This document shows, in pieces, positions 1 through 5,361 of a stretch of 5,361 nt of DNA. Location of the stretch: NCBI GenBank assembly GCA_023412655.1, contig JAEYNH010000209.1, positions 1 through 5,361 of the forward strand, in the 5' to 3' direction. The notes beneath the pieces were generated by a model, which was not told the origin of the DNA, made no database searches, and saw only the letters and a program-made list of their open reading frames with translations. Both the position numbers and the translations under genes were made by a program. Position 1 is the stretch's first letter. Every line of letters begins with the position of its first letter. The DNA comes from Pseudomonadota bacterium. GTDB taxonomy: Bacteria; Pseudomonadota; Alphaproteobacteria; Caulobacterales; Caulobacteraceae.

Positions 1-494
1 GCGAGGGGCCCCTGCTGGCCGCCGTCGGCGTAAAGGACCTGATCGTCGTCGCCACGCCCGACGCCGTGCTGGTCGCCGATCGCAAATCGGACCAGGACGT
101 AAAGCGGGTGGTTGAGCGGCTGAAGGCCCTCAACCACGTAACCGCCACCCAGAACCGCCGGGTTTATCGCCCCTGGGGCTGGTACGAGGGCGTCCACGAA
201 GGCGAGCGCTTCCAGGTTAAGCGGATCACCGTCAATCCTGGCCAGAAGCTCTCGCTGCAGAAGCACTTCCACCGAGCCGAGCACTGGGTGGTGGTGAACG
301 GCAGCGCCCTGGTCACTGTCAACGAACAGCAGAGCCTGATCAGCGAGAACGAGTCCGTCTACATCCCCCTCGGCGCGATCCACCGCCTCGAGAACCCAGG
401 CAAGGTGCCGCTGAGCCTCATCGAGGTGCAGACCGGCGCCTACCTCGGCGAGGACGACATCGTCCGGCTCGAAGACGTCTACGCGCGGGCATGA
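1..494 (+). CDS. manC: Mannose-1-phosphate guanylyltransferase / mannose-6-phosphate isomerase, C-terminal part (5' end outside window)
   Basis: This is the 3' end of a gene entering from the left; the reading frame begins at base 3 and runs 163 codons to a TGA at 492-494. The family is bifunctional and cytosolic: an N-terminal nucleotidyltransferase makes GDP-mannose from GTP and mannose-1-phosphate, and a C-terminal cupin (type II phosphomannose isomerase) interconverts fructose-6-P and mannose-6-P. The visible part opens with the end of the transferase domain (DLIVVATPDAVLVADR, from about base 39), followed by the cupin. The cupin carries RPWGWYE, then GQKLSLQKHFHRAEHW (about bases 240-287) with the metal-ligand pattern Q-x-H-x-H-x2-E, and a second conserved His in AIHRLENPG. 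ManC proteins are usually about 470 residues, so roughly 310 lie upstream. The GTG at 66 is internal, not a start. The gene supplies GDP-mannose to Gmd and Fcl downstream. About 87 of the first 100 visible codons end in G or C. Confidence 0.95.
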   Translation, partial: EGPLLAAVGVKDLIVVATPDAVLVADRKSDQDVKRVVERLKALNHVTATQNRRVYRPWGWYEGVHEGERFQVKRITVNPGQKLSLQKHFHRAEHWVVVNGSALVTVNEQQSLISENESVYIPLGAIHRLENPGKVPLSLIEVQTGAYLGEDDIVRLEDVYARA

Positions 495-557
495 GGGCGT
501 CAGGGCCGATGCGGATCGCCATCCCTCGCGGCGGGCCTGGTTCACCGGCCTTCGTGT

Positions 558-582
558 CGGGCCACCACCGCTGGTCGGCCCG
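558..582 (+). terminator. Stem-loop after manC, terminator-like but lacking a U-tract
   Basis: The left arm CGGGCC-ACCA (558-567) pairs with TGGT (572-575) and GGCCCG (577-582) around a four-base loop, CCGC (568-571), with one bulged C at 576. That gives ten base pairs. The 3' flank is CAACTCCTGG, so there is no T-run. It may be a weak or Rho-assisted terminator, an attenuator, or an mRNA-stabilising hairpin between manC and the next gene. Position and pairing are seen directly; function is inferred. Confidence 0.35.
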
Positions 583-585
583 CAA

Positions 586-610
586 CTCCTGGGGTTTGGC
601 TCCCGGAGGG
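586..610 (+). promoter_or_regulatory. Ribosome binding site of the SDR gene inside a potential hairpin
   Basis: GGAGGG at 605-610 is a strong Shine-Dalgarno sequence with 9 nt between GGAGG and the GTG at 619; it decides that start over the ATG at 628. The same GGAG (605-608) can pair with CTCC (586-589), and TCCC (601-604) can pair with GGGG (591-594) using one G-U pair, closing a TTTGGC loop with a bulged T at 590. Such a fold would hide the ribosome binding site. It could tune translation, or be chance pairing in GC-rich DNA. Confidence 0.4.
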
Positions 611-618
611 CATGCCCC

Positions 619-1602
619 GTGAACCGGATGAACATCAGGCGCACGCGCGCCGTGGTCCTCGGCGCAAGCGGCTTCATTGGAACCCGACTGGTGCGACGTC
701 TTTCAGAACAGCACGCCGCAGTCGTCGCCGTCGACATCGAGCCGCCCCGGGAGCGACTTGATGGCGTGGAATACGCCGTAGCTGACGTGCGGGAGAGGCT
801 CGCGCCTGAACTCGGCGCCGGAGCTCAAACACTCTACAATCTGGCAGCCATTCACCGCACGCCTGGCCACCTGCCGCACGAGTACTACGAGGCTAATGTG
901 CTGGGCGCCGTCAACGCCACCCAGTTGGCTGACGACTGCGACATCCCGCTGATCGTCTTCACAAGCTCGATTTCAGTCTATGGACCGTCCGAGGCGGCTC
1001 TGACTGAGCAATCACCTCTTCGACCGACGTCCGATTACGGCCGCTCGAAGCGCATTGCGGAGACGATACACCGCAACTGGGTTCACACCGGCGGAGAGCG
1101 CAGGCTGGTGACGGTGCGGCCGGGGGTCGTCTTCGGGCCTGGCGAACGGGGAAACTACACACACCTCGCTAAGGCCCTGCGCCGTAGAATATTTGCCTAT
1201 CCCGGGCGCAAGGACACGGTGAAGAGCGGCGGTCACGTCGACGAGCTTCTGCGCTGCATCGAGTTCGCCATCGGGCAATGCGAGCGCGAGGTTGTCTTCA
1301 ACTTCGCGTTCCCCGACGAAAGCACAACGGCGGCGATCGTCTCGACCTTCAGTCGCGTCGCCGGCTATCCCTCGGCATATCCTACAGTCCCGGCCGGACC
1401 TTTGCTCGCCGCAGCGAGCCTGTTCGAAGCCGCCAATGCGGTAGGCGTCAGAAACCCCGTTCATCGCGCCCGGGTCATGAAGCTGATGAACTCGACGCGG
1501 GTGGCGCCCGCCTGGCTGCTCGCCAGCGGATATCAGTTCGAGCGCGACCTGGAGCGATCCTTGACGGAATGGGCGGAGGAGACGGCGTGGCGCTTCGACT
1601 AG
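619..1602 (+). CDS. NAD-dependent epimerase/dehydratase (extended SDR), nucleotide-sugar modifying, substrate unknown
   Basis: This 327-residue protein is a single-domain extended short-chain dehydrogenase of the usual length for sugar epimerases, dehydratases and reductases. It shows the Rossmann motif GASGFIG (15-21), an Asp after strand 2 (D39 in AVDIEPP) favouring NAD over NADP, and NLAAIHR (74-80). The active site is TSSISVYG (115-122, S117) plus Y140 and K144 in DYGRSK. RPGVVFGPGERGNYT (167-181) and HVDEL (206-210) are typical of the substrate-binding half. The start is GTG, chosen because GGAGGG sits 9 nt upstream; Met4 would be too far. It probably acts in the cytosol on a UDP- or GDP-sugar, but the specificity-determining residues do not match a family I can name. 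GDP-4-keto-6-deoxymannose reductase and UDP-sugar 4-epimerase are both possible. Third-position G/C is low for this window, about 72 of the first 100 codons, suggesting a different origin from gmd and fcl. A 91-base gap follows before the glycosyltransferase. Confidence 0.85.
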   Translation: MNRMNIRRTRAVVLGASGFIGTRLVRRLSEQHAAVVAVDIEPPRERLDGVEYAVADVRERLAPELGAGAQTLYNLAAIHRTPGHLPHEYYEANVLGAVNATQLADDCDIPLIVFTSSISVYGPSEAALTEQSPLRPTSDYGRSKRIAETIHRNWVHTGGERRLVTVRPGVVFGPGERGNYTHLAKALRRRIFAYPGRKDTVKSGGHVDELLRCIEFAIGQCEREVVFNFAFPDESTTAAIVSTFSRVAGYPSAYPTVPAGPLLAAASLFEAANAVGVRNPVHRARVMKLMNSTRVAPAWLLASGYQFERDLERSLTEWAEETAWRFD

Positions 1603-1626
1603 CCGCATATCTCAGCCCCGGTCGGG

Positions 1627-1652
1627 CCGGCGTTCTGGCGATCAAGCGCCGG
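1627..1652 (+). other. Short hairpin between SDR and glycosyltransferase genes
   Basis: CCGGCG (1627-1632) pairs with CGCCGG (1647-1652), and TT (1633-1634) can pair with AA (1644-1645) past a bulged G at 1646, leaving a nine-base loop. No T-run follows, so it is not a standard intrinsic terminator. It sits in the 91-base spacer 1603-1693, where I see no other signal besides the ribosome binding site of the next gene. It may be chance. Confidence 0.25.
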
Positions 1653-1693
1653 GGCGCGCCTATGACGCACAGCCGCTCTGCGGGAGATCGGCT

Positions 1694-2953
1694 GTGAGGA
1701 AACGCGTCCTGATCTACGGCATCAACTATGCTCCCGAACTCGCCGGCGTTGGCCGCTACTCGGGGGAGATCGGCGCGCACATGGCGGCCGAAGGACATGA
1801 CGTGGTCGTCGTCACCGCGCCGCCGCACTATCCCGGGTGGCGCGTACAGCCTGGCTATCGGAACAGCTGGTCTTACGAGCAGCTGGCGGGCGCGGCGGTC
1901 TATCGCTGCCCACTGTATCTCAGCGACCAGATGGGCGGCATACGCCGTCTCCTGGCGCCGCTGAGCTTCGCGCTCTTCTCGGCTCCAGTCGCGCTCTGGC
2001 AGGGGCTTCGCCGGCGACCAGAGGTGATCATCGCGGTCGAGCCCACTCTGTTCGCCGCGCCGGTCGCACTCTTGGTCGCCAGGCTCGTCGGCGCCCGCAT
2101 CGTGCTGCACGTTCAGGACCTGGAGGTGGAAGCAGCCTTCGCGGTCGGTCATCTCGGTGGCGGCGGGCCCCTCGCCGAGCTTGCCGGCGTCTTCGATCGG
2201 ACGATGACCCGTGGGTTCGACCGCATCATCACGATCTCCAACAAGATGGCGCAGAAGATCGAGGCCAAAGGGGTCCCAGGCGAGAAGATCACCATCGTTC
2301 GGAACTGGGTCGACCTTGAACAGGTGCGGCCGGACCTGGACGCCAGCTCGTATCGTAGGTGCCTTGGCATCTCGCCCGATACGTTTGTGGCGCTCTACTC
2401 AGGAAACCTCGGAGCCAAACAAGGCGTGCGCCTCCTTTGGGAGGCCGCTCAGCGCCTAAAGCACCGCAAGGACATCCTCTTCCTGGTGGCCGGCGATGGG
2501 CCGATGCGGCGGGATCTGGAGCGCGCGGCGGCGGAGCTTCCCAACCTGAAGCTCGTCGGCTTTCAACCTGAGGCGCGGTTTGGCGAGTTTCTCAGCGTCG
2601 CTGACGTGCATCTCCTGCCCCAGGAACGGGAGGCCGCCGATCTTCTCCTTCCTTCCAAGCTCGGGGGCATGCTGGCGTCCGGTAAGCCGGCGATTGTGAC
2701 CGCCGATCCGGGCACCGAGCTCGCGGATTTTCTCGACGGCTCATGTGAACTGACACCGCCCGGCGACAGCAACGCCCTGGCCTCCGCCATCACGCGGGCG
2801 GCCGATGGGCCCTCTGACCCGGGTCGGCGGGCCCATCGCCTGCGGTTGGCCGATCAGCTCGCGAAGAGCTCCGGGATCAAGGCCTTCACGCACTCAGCCC
2901 TCTTCCTGCCATCGCCGGGGGCGCCGACTGCGGCGCGCCTCGAAGCGGCGTAA
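1694..2953 (+). CDS. wcaI: WcaI-family glycosyltransferase (GT4, GT-B fold), candidate fucosyltransferase
   Basis: This 419-residue enzyme closely resembles E. coli colanic acid WcaI (about 407 residues). The N-terminal acceptor-binding half carries YGINYAPELAGVGRY (8-22), TAPPHYPGW (41-49), RCPLYL (71-76), VEPTLFAAP (115-123) and HVQDLEVEAA (139-148). The C-terminal donor half carries RNWVDL (203-208), YSGNLGAKQG (235-244), VAGDGP (265-270) and LLLPSKLGGMLASGKP (317-332), the usual GT4 nucleotide-sugar pocket. A hydrophobic stretch at about 86-103 (LLAPLSFALFSAPVALW) may hold it at the inner membrane; there is no signal peptide. GTG is the start: GGAG at 1683-1686 lies 7 nt upstream and the family's N-terminus aligns there. 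E. coli WcaI is reported to add the first fucose to the lipid-linked glucose, so gmd and fcl next door make GDP-fucose a sensible donor here; this is inference. The last 20 or so residues are Ala/Pro-rich and not family-like. Third-position G/C is about 80%. Confidence 0.9.
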   Translation: MRKRVLIYGINYAPELAGVGRYSGEIGAHMAAEGHDVVVVTAPPHYPGWRVQPGYRNSWSYEQLAGAAVYRCPLYLSDQMGGIRRLLAPLSFALFSAPVALWQGLRRRPEVIIAVEPTLFAAPVALLVARLVGARIVLHVQDLEVEAAFAVGHLGGGGPLAELAGVFDRTMTRGFDRIITISNKMAQKIEAKGVPGEKITIVRNWVDLEQVRPDLDASSYRRCLGISPDTFVALYSGNLGAKQGVRLLWEAAQRLKHRKDILFLVAGDGPMRRDLERAAAELPNLKLVGFQPEARFGEFLSVADVHLLPQEREAADLLLPSKLGGMLASGKPAIVTADPGTELADFLDGSCELTPPGDSNALASAITRAADGPSDPGRRAHRLRLADQLAKSSGIKAFTHSALFLPSPGAPTAARLEAA

Positions 2954-2960
2954 CGATCTC

Positions 2961-2965
2961 GAGGA
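2961..2965 (+). promoter_or_regulatory. Ribosome binding site of gmd
   Basis: GAGGA lies 8 nt before the ATG at 2974, inside the 20-base gap after the glycosyltransferase stop codon. It supports the ATG start and translation from a shared transcript. Confidence 0.6.
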
Positions 2966-2973
2966 CAGTCAGG

Positions 2974-4050
2974 ATGCCCGATGCTCAAGGCCGCAAGGTC
3001 GCACTCATCACCGGCGTGACCGGCCAGGACGGCGCCTATCTCGCCGACCTGCTGCTGGAGAAGGGCTACACCGTTCATGGGGTGAAGCGGCGTTCGTCGT
3101 CGTTCAACACCGGCCGGATCGAGCACCTGTACCAGGATCCACACGAGGACGACCCGCGCCTGATCCTGCACTACGGCGACCTCACCGACGCCACGAACCT
3201 GATCCGCATCGTCCAGGAGACCCAGCCCGACGAGATCTACAACCTCGCCGCCCAGAGCCACGTGCAGGTCAGCTTCGAGACCCCGGAATACACCGCCAAC
3301 GCCGACGCCGTCGGCACCCTGCGGCTGCTGGAGGCCATCCGCATCCTGGGCCTGGAAAAGAAGAGTCGCTTCTACCAGGCCTCCACCTCGGAGCTTTACG
3401 GCCTGGTGCAGGAGGTCCCTCAGAAGGAGACGACGCCCTTCTATCCGCGCAGCCCCTATGGGGTGGCCAAGCTCTATGGCTACTGGATCGTGGTGAACTA
3501 CCGCGAGGCCTATGGCATGCACGCCTCTAACGGCATCCTGTTCAATCACGAGAGCCCGATCCGCGGCGAAACCTTCGTCACCCGCAAGATCACCCGGGCC
3601 GCCGCCGCCATCGCCCACAAGCGTCAGGACCGGCTGTTCCTCGGCAACCTGGACGCCCAGCGCGACTGGGGCCACGCCCGGGAATACGTGCGCGGCATGT
3701 GGCTGATGCTGCAGCAGGATCAGCCGGACGACTACGTCCTGGCCACCGGCGTCACCACCACGGTGCGGCAGTTCGTCGAGTGGTCGTTCGAAGACGCGGG
3801 CTTCCAGCTGCGCTGGGAAGGCGAAGGGGTCGACGAAAAGGGCTATGACGCCAAGACCGGCAGGCTCCTGGTGGAGATCGACCCCCGCTACTTCCGCCCC
3901 ACCGAGGGGGACCTGCTGATCGGCGACCCCGGCAAGGCCCGGCAGAAGCTGGGCTGGAGCCATGAGACCAGCGTGCGCGAACTCGCCCGCGAGATGGTCC
4001 GCGAGGACCTGAAGGCCATGCTCAACGAACCGATCGCGGCGTACGCGTGA
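2974..4050 (+). CDS. gmd: GDP-mannose 4,6-dehydratase
   Basis: Gmd is a cytosolic NADP-dependent extended SDR that converts GDP-D-mannose to GDP-4-keto-6-deoxy-D-mannose, the branch point to GDP-L-fucose and GDP-D-rhamnose. The 358 residues are close to the family length (E. coli 373). Visible are the Rossmann motif TGVTGQDGAYLA (13-24), the family signature RRSSSFNTGRIEHLY (39-53) that contacts the NADP phosphate and the neighbouring subunit, GDLTD (68-72), NLAAQSHV (90-97), and the catalytic set T138, E140, Y162 and K166 in STSELYG and SPYGVAK. These sit at a constant +6 offset from E. coli T132, E134, Y156 and K160. NHESPIRGETFVTRKI and LGNLDAQRDWGHAREYV, both substrate-contacting, are intact. 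The enzyme looks complete and active. It starts 20 nt after the glycosyltransferase, with GAGGA as ribosome binding site. About 90 of the first 100 codons end in G or C, the host-like class. Its product feeds Fcl at 4798. Confidence 0.98.
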   Translation: MPDAQGRKVALITGVTGQDGAYLADLLLEKGYTVHGVKRRSSSFNTGRIEHLYQDPHEDDPRLILHYGDLTDATNLIRIVQETQPDEIYNLAAQSHVQVSFETPEYTANADAVGTLRLLEAIRILGLEKKSRFYQASTSELYGLVQEVPQKETTPFYPRSPYGVAKLYGYWIVVNYREAYGMHASNGILFNHESPIRGETFVTRKITRAAAAIAHKRQDRLFLGNLDAQRDWGHAREYVRGMWLMLQQDQPDDYVLATGVTTTVRQFVEWSFEDAGFQLRWEGEGVDEKGYDAKTGRLLVEIDPRYFRPTEGDLLIGDPGKARQKLGWSHETSVRELAREMVREDLKAMLNEPIAAYA

Positions 4051-4060
4051 GCCGCCAGTG

Positions 4061-4798
4061 ATGCTTGCGAAGCTCCCGAAACTGCTCGGCCTGCTCTCAA
4101 ATCCCTACTTCTGGCCGGCCCTCGCTCAGCGCGTCGCCCCCACGGTGGAACACGACCGTGCATTGCGTCCATTCGCGTTCGGAACCGTGATCGACGTCGG
4201 CGCCAACAAAGGGCAGTTCGCTGCCTATGCGGCGACCCGATGGCCCCAGGCGCAACTCGCCTGCTTCGAGCCCCTGCCCGGTCCTCGGGAGCGGCTGAAC
4301 GCGATCCTACGGCGTTACGCGCACGGGCGCTCCAGGGTCTACGAAGCGGCGTGCGGGGCGATTGCCGGCGAGGCCACCATGCATGTGGCCACCCGGGAGG
4401 ATTCCTCCTCGCTGCTCCCGCTAGGGGACCGGCAGAAGACGATGTACGCCATGGATGAGGCGTCCACCTTGACGGTGCCAGTCCGGCGGCTCGACGAACA
4501 ACTCGCCGGTCAAGACCTGCCCGGCCCTGTCCTCCTGAAGATCGACGTCCAGGGGTTCGAGCACGAGGTGCTGGAAGGCGCCGCCCGTCTCCTGCCCAGC
4601 GTGGACAAGGTCTATGTGGAGGCCTCGTTCGTGGAGCTCTACGAAGGCCAGCGCAAGGCCGACGAGGTCGAGGCGCTTCTCCAGGCCGCCGGCTTCGAGA
4701 AGATCGATACGTTCAATCTGAGCCACAGCCCGGACGGCGCGCCCGTCCAGGCGGACCTGCTGTTCACGCGCGCGGCAGACGTAAGGAAGGCGGCGTAA
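4061..4798 (+). CDS. FkbM-family SAM-dependent methyltransferase, probable sugar O-methyltransferase
   Basis: This soluble class I methyltransferase has about 245 residues, the usual FkbM size. With the GTG at 4058 as residue 1, it shows SAM-binding motif I VIDVGANKGQFA (44-55), the acidic residue after strand 2 in CFEPLP (E71), and the family signature LLKIDVQGFEHEVLEGA (159-175), followed by VYVEASFVELYEG (185-197). FkbM was named for a macrolide O-methyltransferase, and relatives are common in polysaccharide clusters, where they are thought to O-methylate sugars. Its place between gmd and fcl makes fucose or a neighbouring residue a reasonable target, but the substrate cannot be read from sequence. 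GTG (4058) and ATG (4061) are adjacent in-frame starts; ATG is preferred by type, and only a weak GAG lies upstream, so coupling to gmd, which ends 10 nt before, is likely. Its stop overlaps the fcl start. Third-position G/C is about 79%, lower than gmd and fcl on either side. Confidence 0.88.
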   Translation: MLAKLPKLLGLLSNPYFWPALAQRVAPTVEHDRALRPFAFGTVIDVGANKGQFAAYAATRWPQAQLACFEPLPGPRERLNAILRRYAHGRSRVYEAACGAIAGEATMHVATREDSSSLLPLGDRQKTMYAMDEASTLTVPVRRLDEQLAGQDLPGPVLLKIDVQGFEHEVLEGAARLLPSVDKVYVEASFVELYEGQRKADEVEALLQAAGFEKIDTFNLSHSPDGAPVQADLLFTRAADVRKAA

Positions 4799-4800
4799 TG
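4783..4800 (+). promoter_or_regulatory. Ribosome binding site and stop/start overlap coupling fcl to the methyltransferase gene
   Basis: AAGGAAGG at 4783-4790 lies 7 nt before the ATG at 4798. The TAA stop of the methyltransferase (4796-4798) shares its last A with that ATG, forming TAATG. The overlap is the usual sign of translational coupling within an operon and fixes the fcl start. Confidence 0.7.
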
Positions 4801-5361
4801 GGTTCCTCCTTCACTTTCGAAGGCAAGCGGGTGGCCGTGCTGGGCCACCGCGGCATGGTCGGTTCGGCCATCCTGCGCCGGATGCAGCGGGAGAACTGCG
4901 AGCTGGTCACCGCAGGCCGCGACGTCATGGATATGCGCCGGCAGGACCAGGTGGAGAGCTGGTTCCAGGTCGTGGCCCCGGACGTGGTGTTCCTGGCCGC
5001 CGCCAAGGTGGGCGGGATCCTCGCCAACGACACCTATCCGGCCGACTTCCTCTACGACAACCTGATGATCGAGGCCAACGTCATCGAGGCGGCCTATCGG
5101 CACAACGTCCGCAAGCTGCTGTTCCTCGGCTCCTCGTGCATCTATCCGAAGATGGCGCCGCAGCCGATCCCGGAAGACGCCCTGCTCACCGGCCCGCTGG
5201 AGCCCACCAACGCGTGGTACGCGGTGGCCAAGATCGCCGGCATCAAGCTGGCCCAGGCCTATCGCCGGCAGCACGGCTGCGACTTCATCAGCGCCATGCC
5301 CACCAACCTCTATGGGCCCGGCGACAACTTCGACCTGCAGACCAGCCACGTGATGCCGGCC
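4798..5361 (+). CDS. fcl: GDP-L-fucose synthase (GDP-4-keto-6-deoxymannose 3,5-epimerase/4-reductase), N-terminal part (3' end outside window)
   Basis: The frame is open from the ATG to the window end, giving 188 residues; the family is usually about 310-325, so roughly 130 are missing through window truncation, not mutation. The enzyme is a cytosolic NADPH-dependent extended SDR that epimerises the Gmd product at C3 and C5 and then reduces C4, giving GDP-L-fucose. Visible are the Rossmann motif GHRGMVGSA (16-24), FLAAAKVGGILAN (65-77), LGSSCIYPK (110-118), EPTNAWYAVAKIAG (135-148) and MPTNLYGPGDNFD (167-179). S112, C114, Y141, K145 and H184 are at a constant +5 offset from the E. coli catalytic residues S107, C109, Y136, K140 and H179, so all catalytic positions in view are intact. 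Trp140 precedes the catalytic Tyr where E. coli has Pro. It overlaps the methyltransferase stop by one base. About 92 of the first 100 codons end in G or C, matching gmd. The symbol wcaG is also used. Confidence 0.96.
   Translation, partial: MGSSFTFEGKRVAVLGHRGMVGSAILRRMQRENCELVTAGRDVMDMRRQDQVESWFQVVAPDVVFLAAAKVGGILANDTYPADFLYDNLMIEANVIEAAYRHNVRKLLFLGSSCIYPKMAPQPIPEDALLTGPLEPTNAWYAVAKIAGIKLAQAYRRQHGCDFISAMPTNLYGPGDNFDLQTSHVMPA

Larger units (their letters stand above)
495..618 (+). other. Intergenic gap with three consecutive potential hairpins
   Basis: This 124-base gap separates manC from the SDR gene. It holds no convincing ORF and no recognisable -35/-10 promoter pair. Three inverted repeats follow each other. 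The first is GGCC 534-537 plus GG 539-540, pairing with CC 545-546 plus GGCC 547-550. The second is the strong stem at 558-582. The third is a stem at 586-608 that includes the next gene's ribosome binding site. None is followed by a T-run, so a classical intrinsic terminator is not supported. The structures could slow or attenuate transcription, protect an mRNA end, or simply reflect high GC. Pairing was done by eye, without energy calculation. Confidence 0.5.

Noticed and set aside
66..494. A short free-standing cupin gene starting at GTG 66
   Set aside because: The same frame is open back to the window edge and encodes the end of the ManC transferase domain, so this is the C-terminus of a longer protein, not a separate isomerase.
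612..614. ATG just after GGAGGG as the SDR start
   Set aside because: It is out of frame with the SDR and only 1-3 nt from the Shine-Dalgarno core, too close for initiation. GTG 619 is in frame and well spaced.
1475..2152. A 225-codon minus-strand frame across the SDR/glycosyltransferase junction
   Set aside because: It overlaps both strongly supported genes and has an Arg/Ala-rich translation without motifs.
2805..3530. A 241-codon + strand frame spanning the glycosyltransferase end and the first half of gmd
   Set aside because: It overlaps two well-supported genes in another frame and its translation is Arg/Pro-rich and low-complexity, typical of an out-of-frame read of GC-rich coding DNA.
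2854..3963. A 369-codon open frame on the minus strand opposite gmd and the end of the glycosyltransferase gene
   Set aside because: It mirrors gmd, whose product is certain with every catalytic residue present. Long antisense frames are common in DNA with such high third-position G/C, and the translation shows no recognisable family motif.
4639..5349. A 236-codon minus-strand frame opposite fcl
   Set aside because: It is the antisense shadow of the fcl and methyltransferase genes; the His/Gly/Val-rich translation has no known motif.
1..5361. Insertion sequences, CRISPR arrays, tRNA genes, toxin-antitoxin or defence genes
   Set aside because: I looked for terminal inverted repeats, spaced direct repeats, tRNA-like sequence and unexplained small genes and found none. 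All coding space is explained by sugar-nucleotide and glycan-assembly genes.

Overview
This window is a slice of a bacterial surface-polysaccharide (exopolysaccharide, capsule or O-antigen) biosynthesis cluster. Every gene lies on the + strand. The DNA is GC-rich, with strong G/C preference at third codon positions and GTG as well as ATG starts. Together with the protein character this suggests an alphaproteobacterium, perhaps Caulobacterales (Caulobacter/Phenylobacterium type). That placement is an impression from sequence style, not a database result.

Layout: (1) bases 1-494, the C-terminal third of ManC, a GDP-mannose-forming bifunctional enzyme whose 5' part is outside the window; (2) 495-618, a non-coding gap with three consecutive potential hairpins, the last overlapping the ribosome binding site of the next gene; (3) 619-1602, an extended short-chain dehydrogenase (sugar epimerase/dehydratase/reductase) of unknown substrate; (4) 1694-2953, a GT4 glycosyltransferase of the WcaI (colanic acid) family; (5) 2974-4050, Gmd, GDP-mannose 4,6-dehydratase; (6) about 4061-4798, an FkbM-family methyltransferase; (7) 4798-5361, the N-terminal 188 residues of Fcl (GDP-L-fucose synthase), cut by the window end.

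These genes fit one route. ManC makes GDP-mannose. Gmd converts it to GDP-4-keto-6-deoxy-mannose. Fcl epimerises and reduces that to GDP-L-fucose. The WcaI-like enzyme is a good candidate for transferring fucose (or another sugar) to a lipid-linked precursor. The FkbM enzyme may O-methylate the sugar, and the extra SDR supplies or alters another nucleotide sugar. Spacing is tight from the glycosyltransferase onward (20 nt, about 10 nt, then a 1-nt stop/start overlap), as expected of one transcript.

A hand count of G/C at third codon positions over about 100 codons per gene splits the genes into two classes: manC, gmd and fcl at about 87-92%, and the SDR, glycosyltransferase and methyltransferase at about 72-80%. 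This suggests a conserved GDP-fucose pathway interleaved with more variable genes of different history. I saw no RNA genes, mobile elements, CRISPR arrays or clear promoters, and nothing that amounts to a new kind of system.
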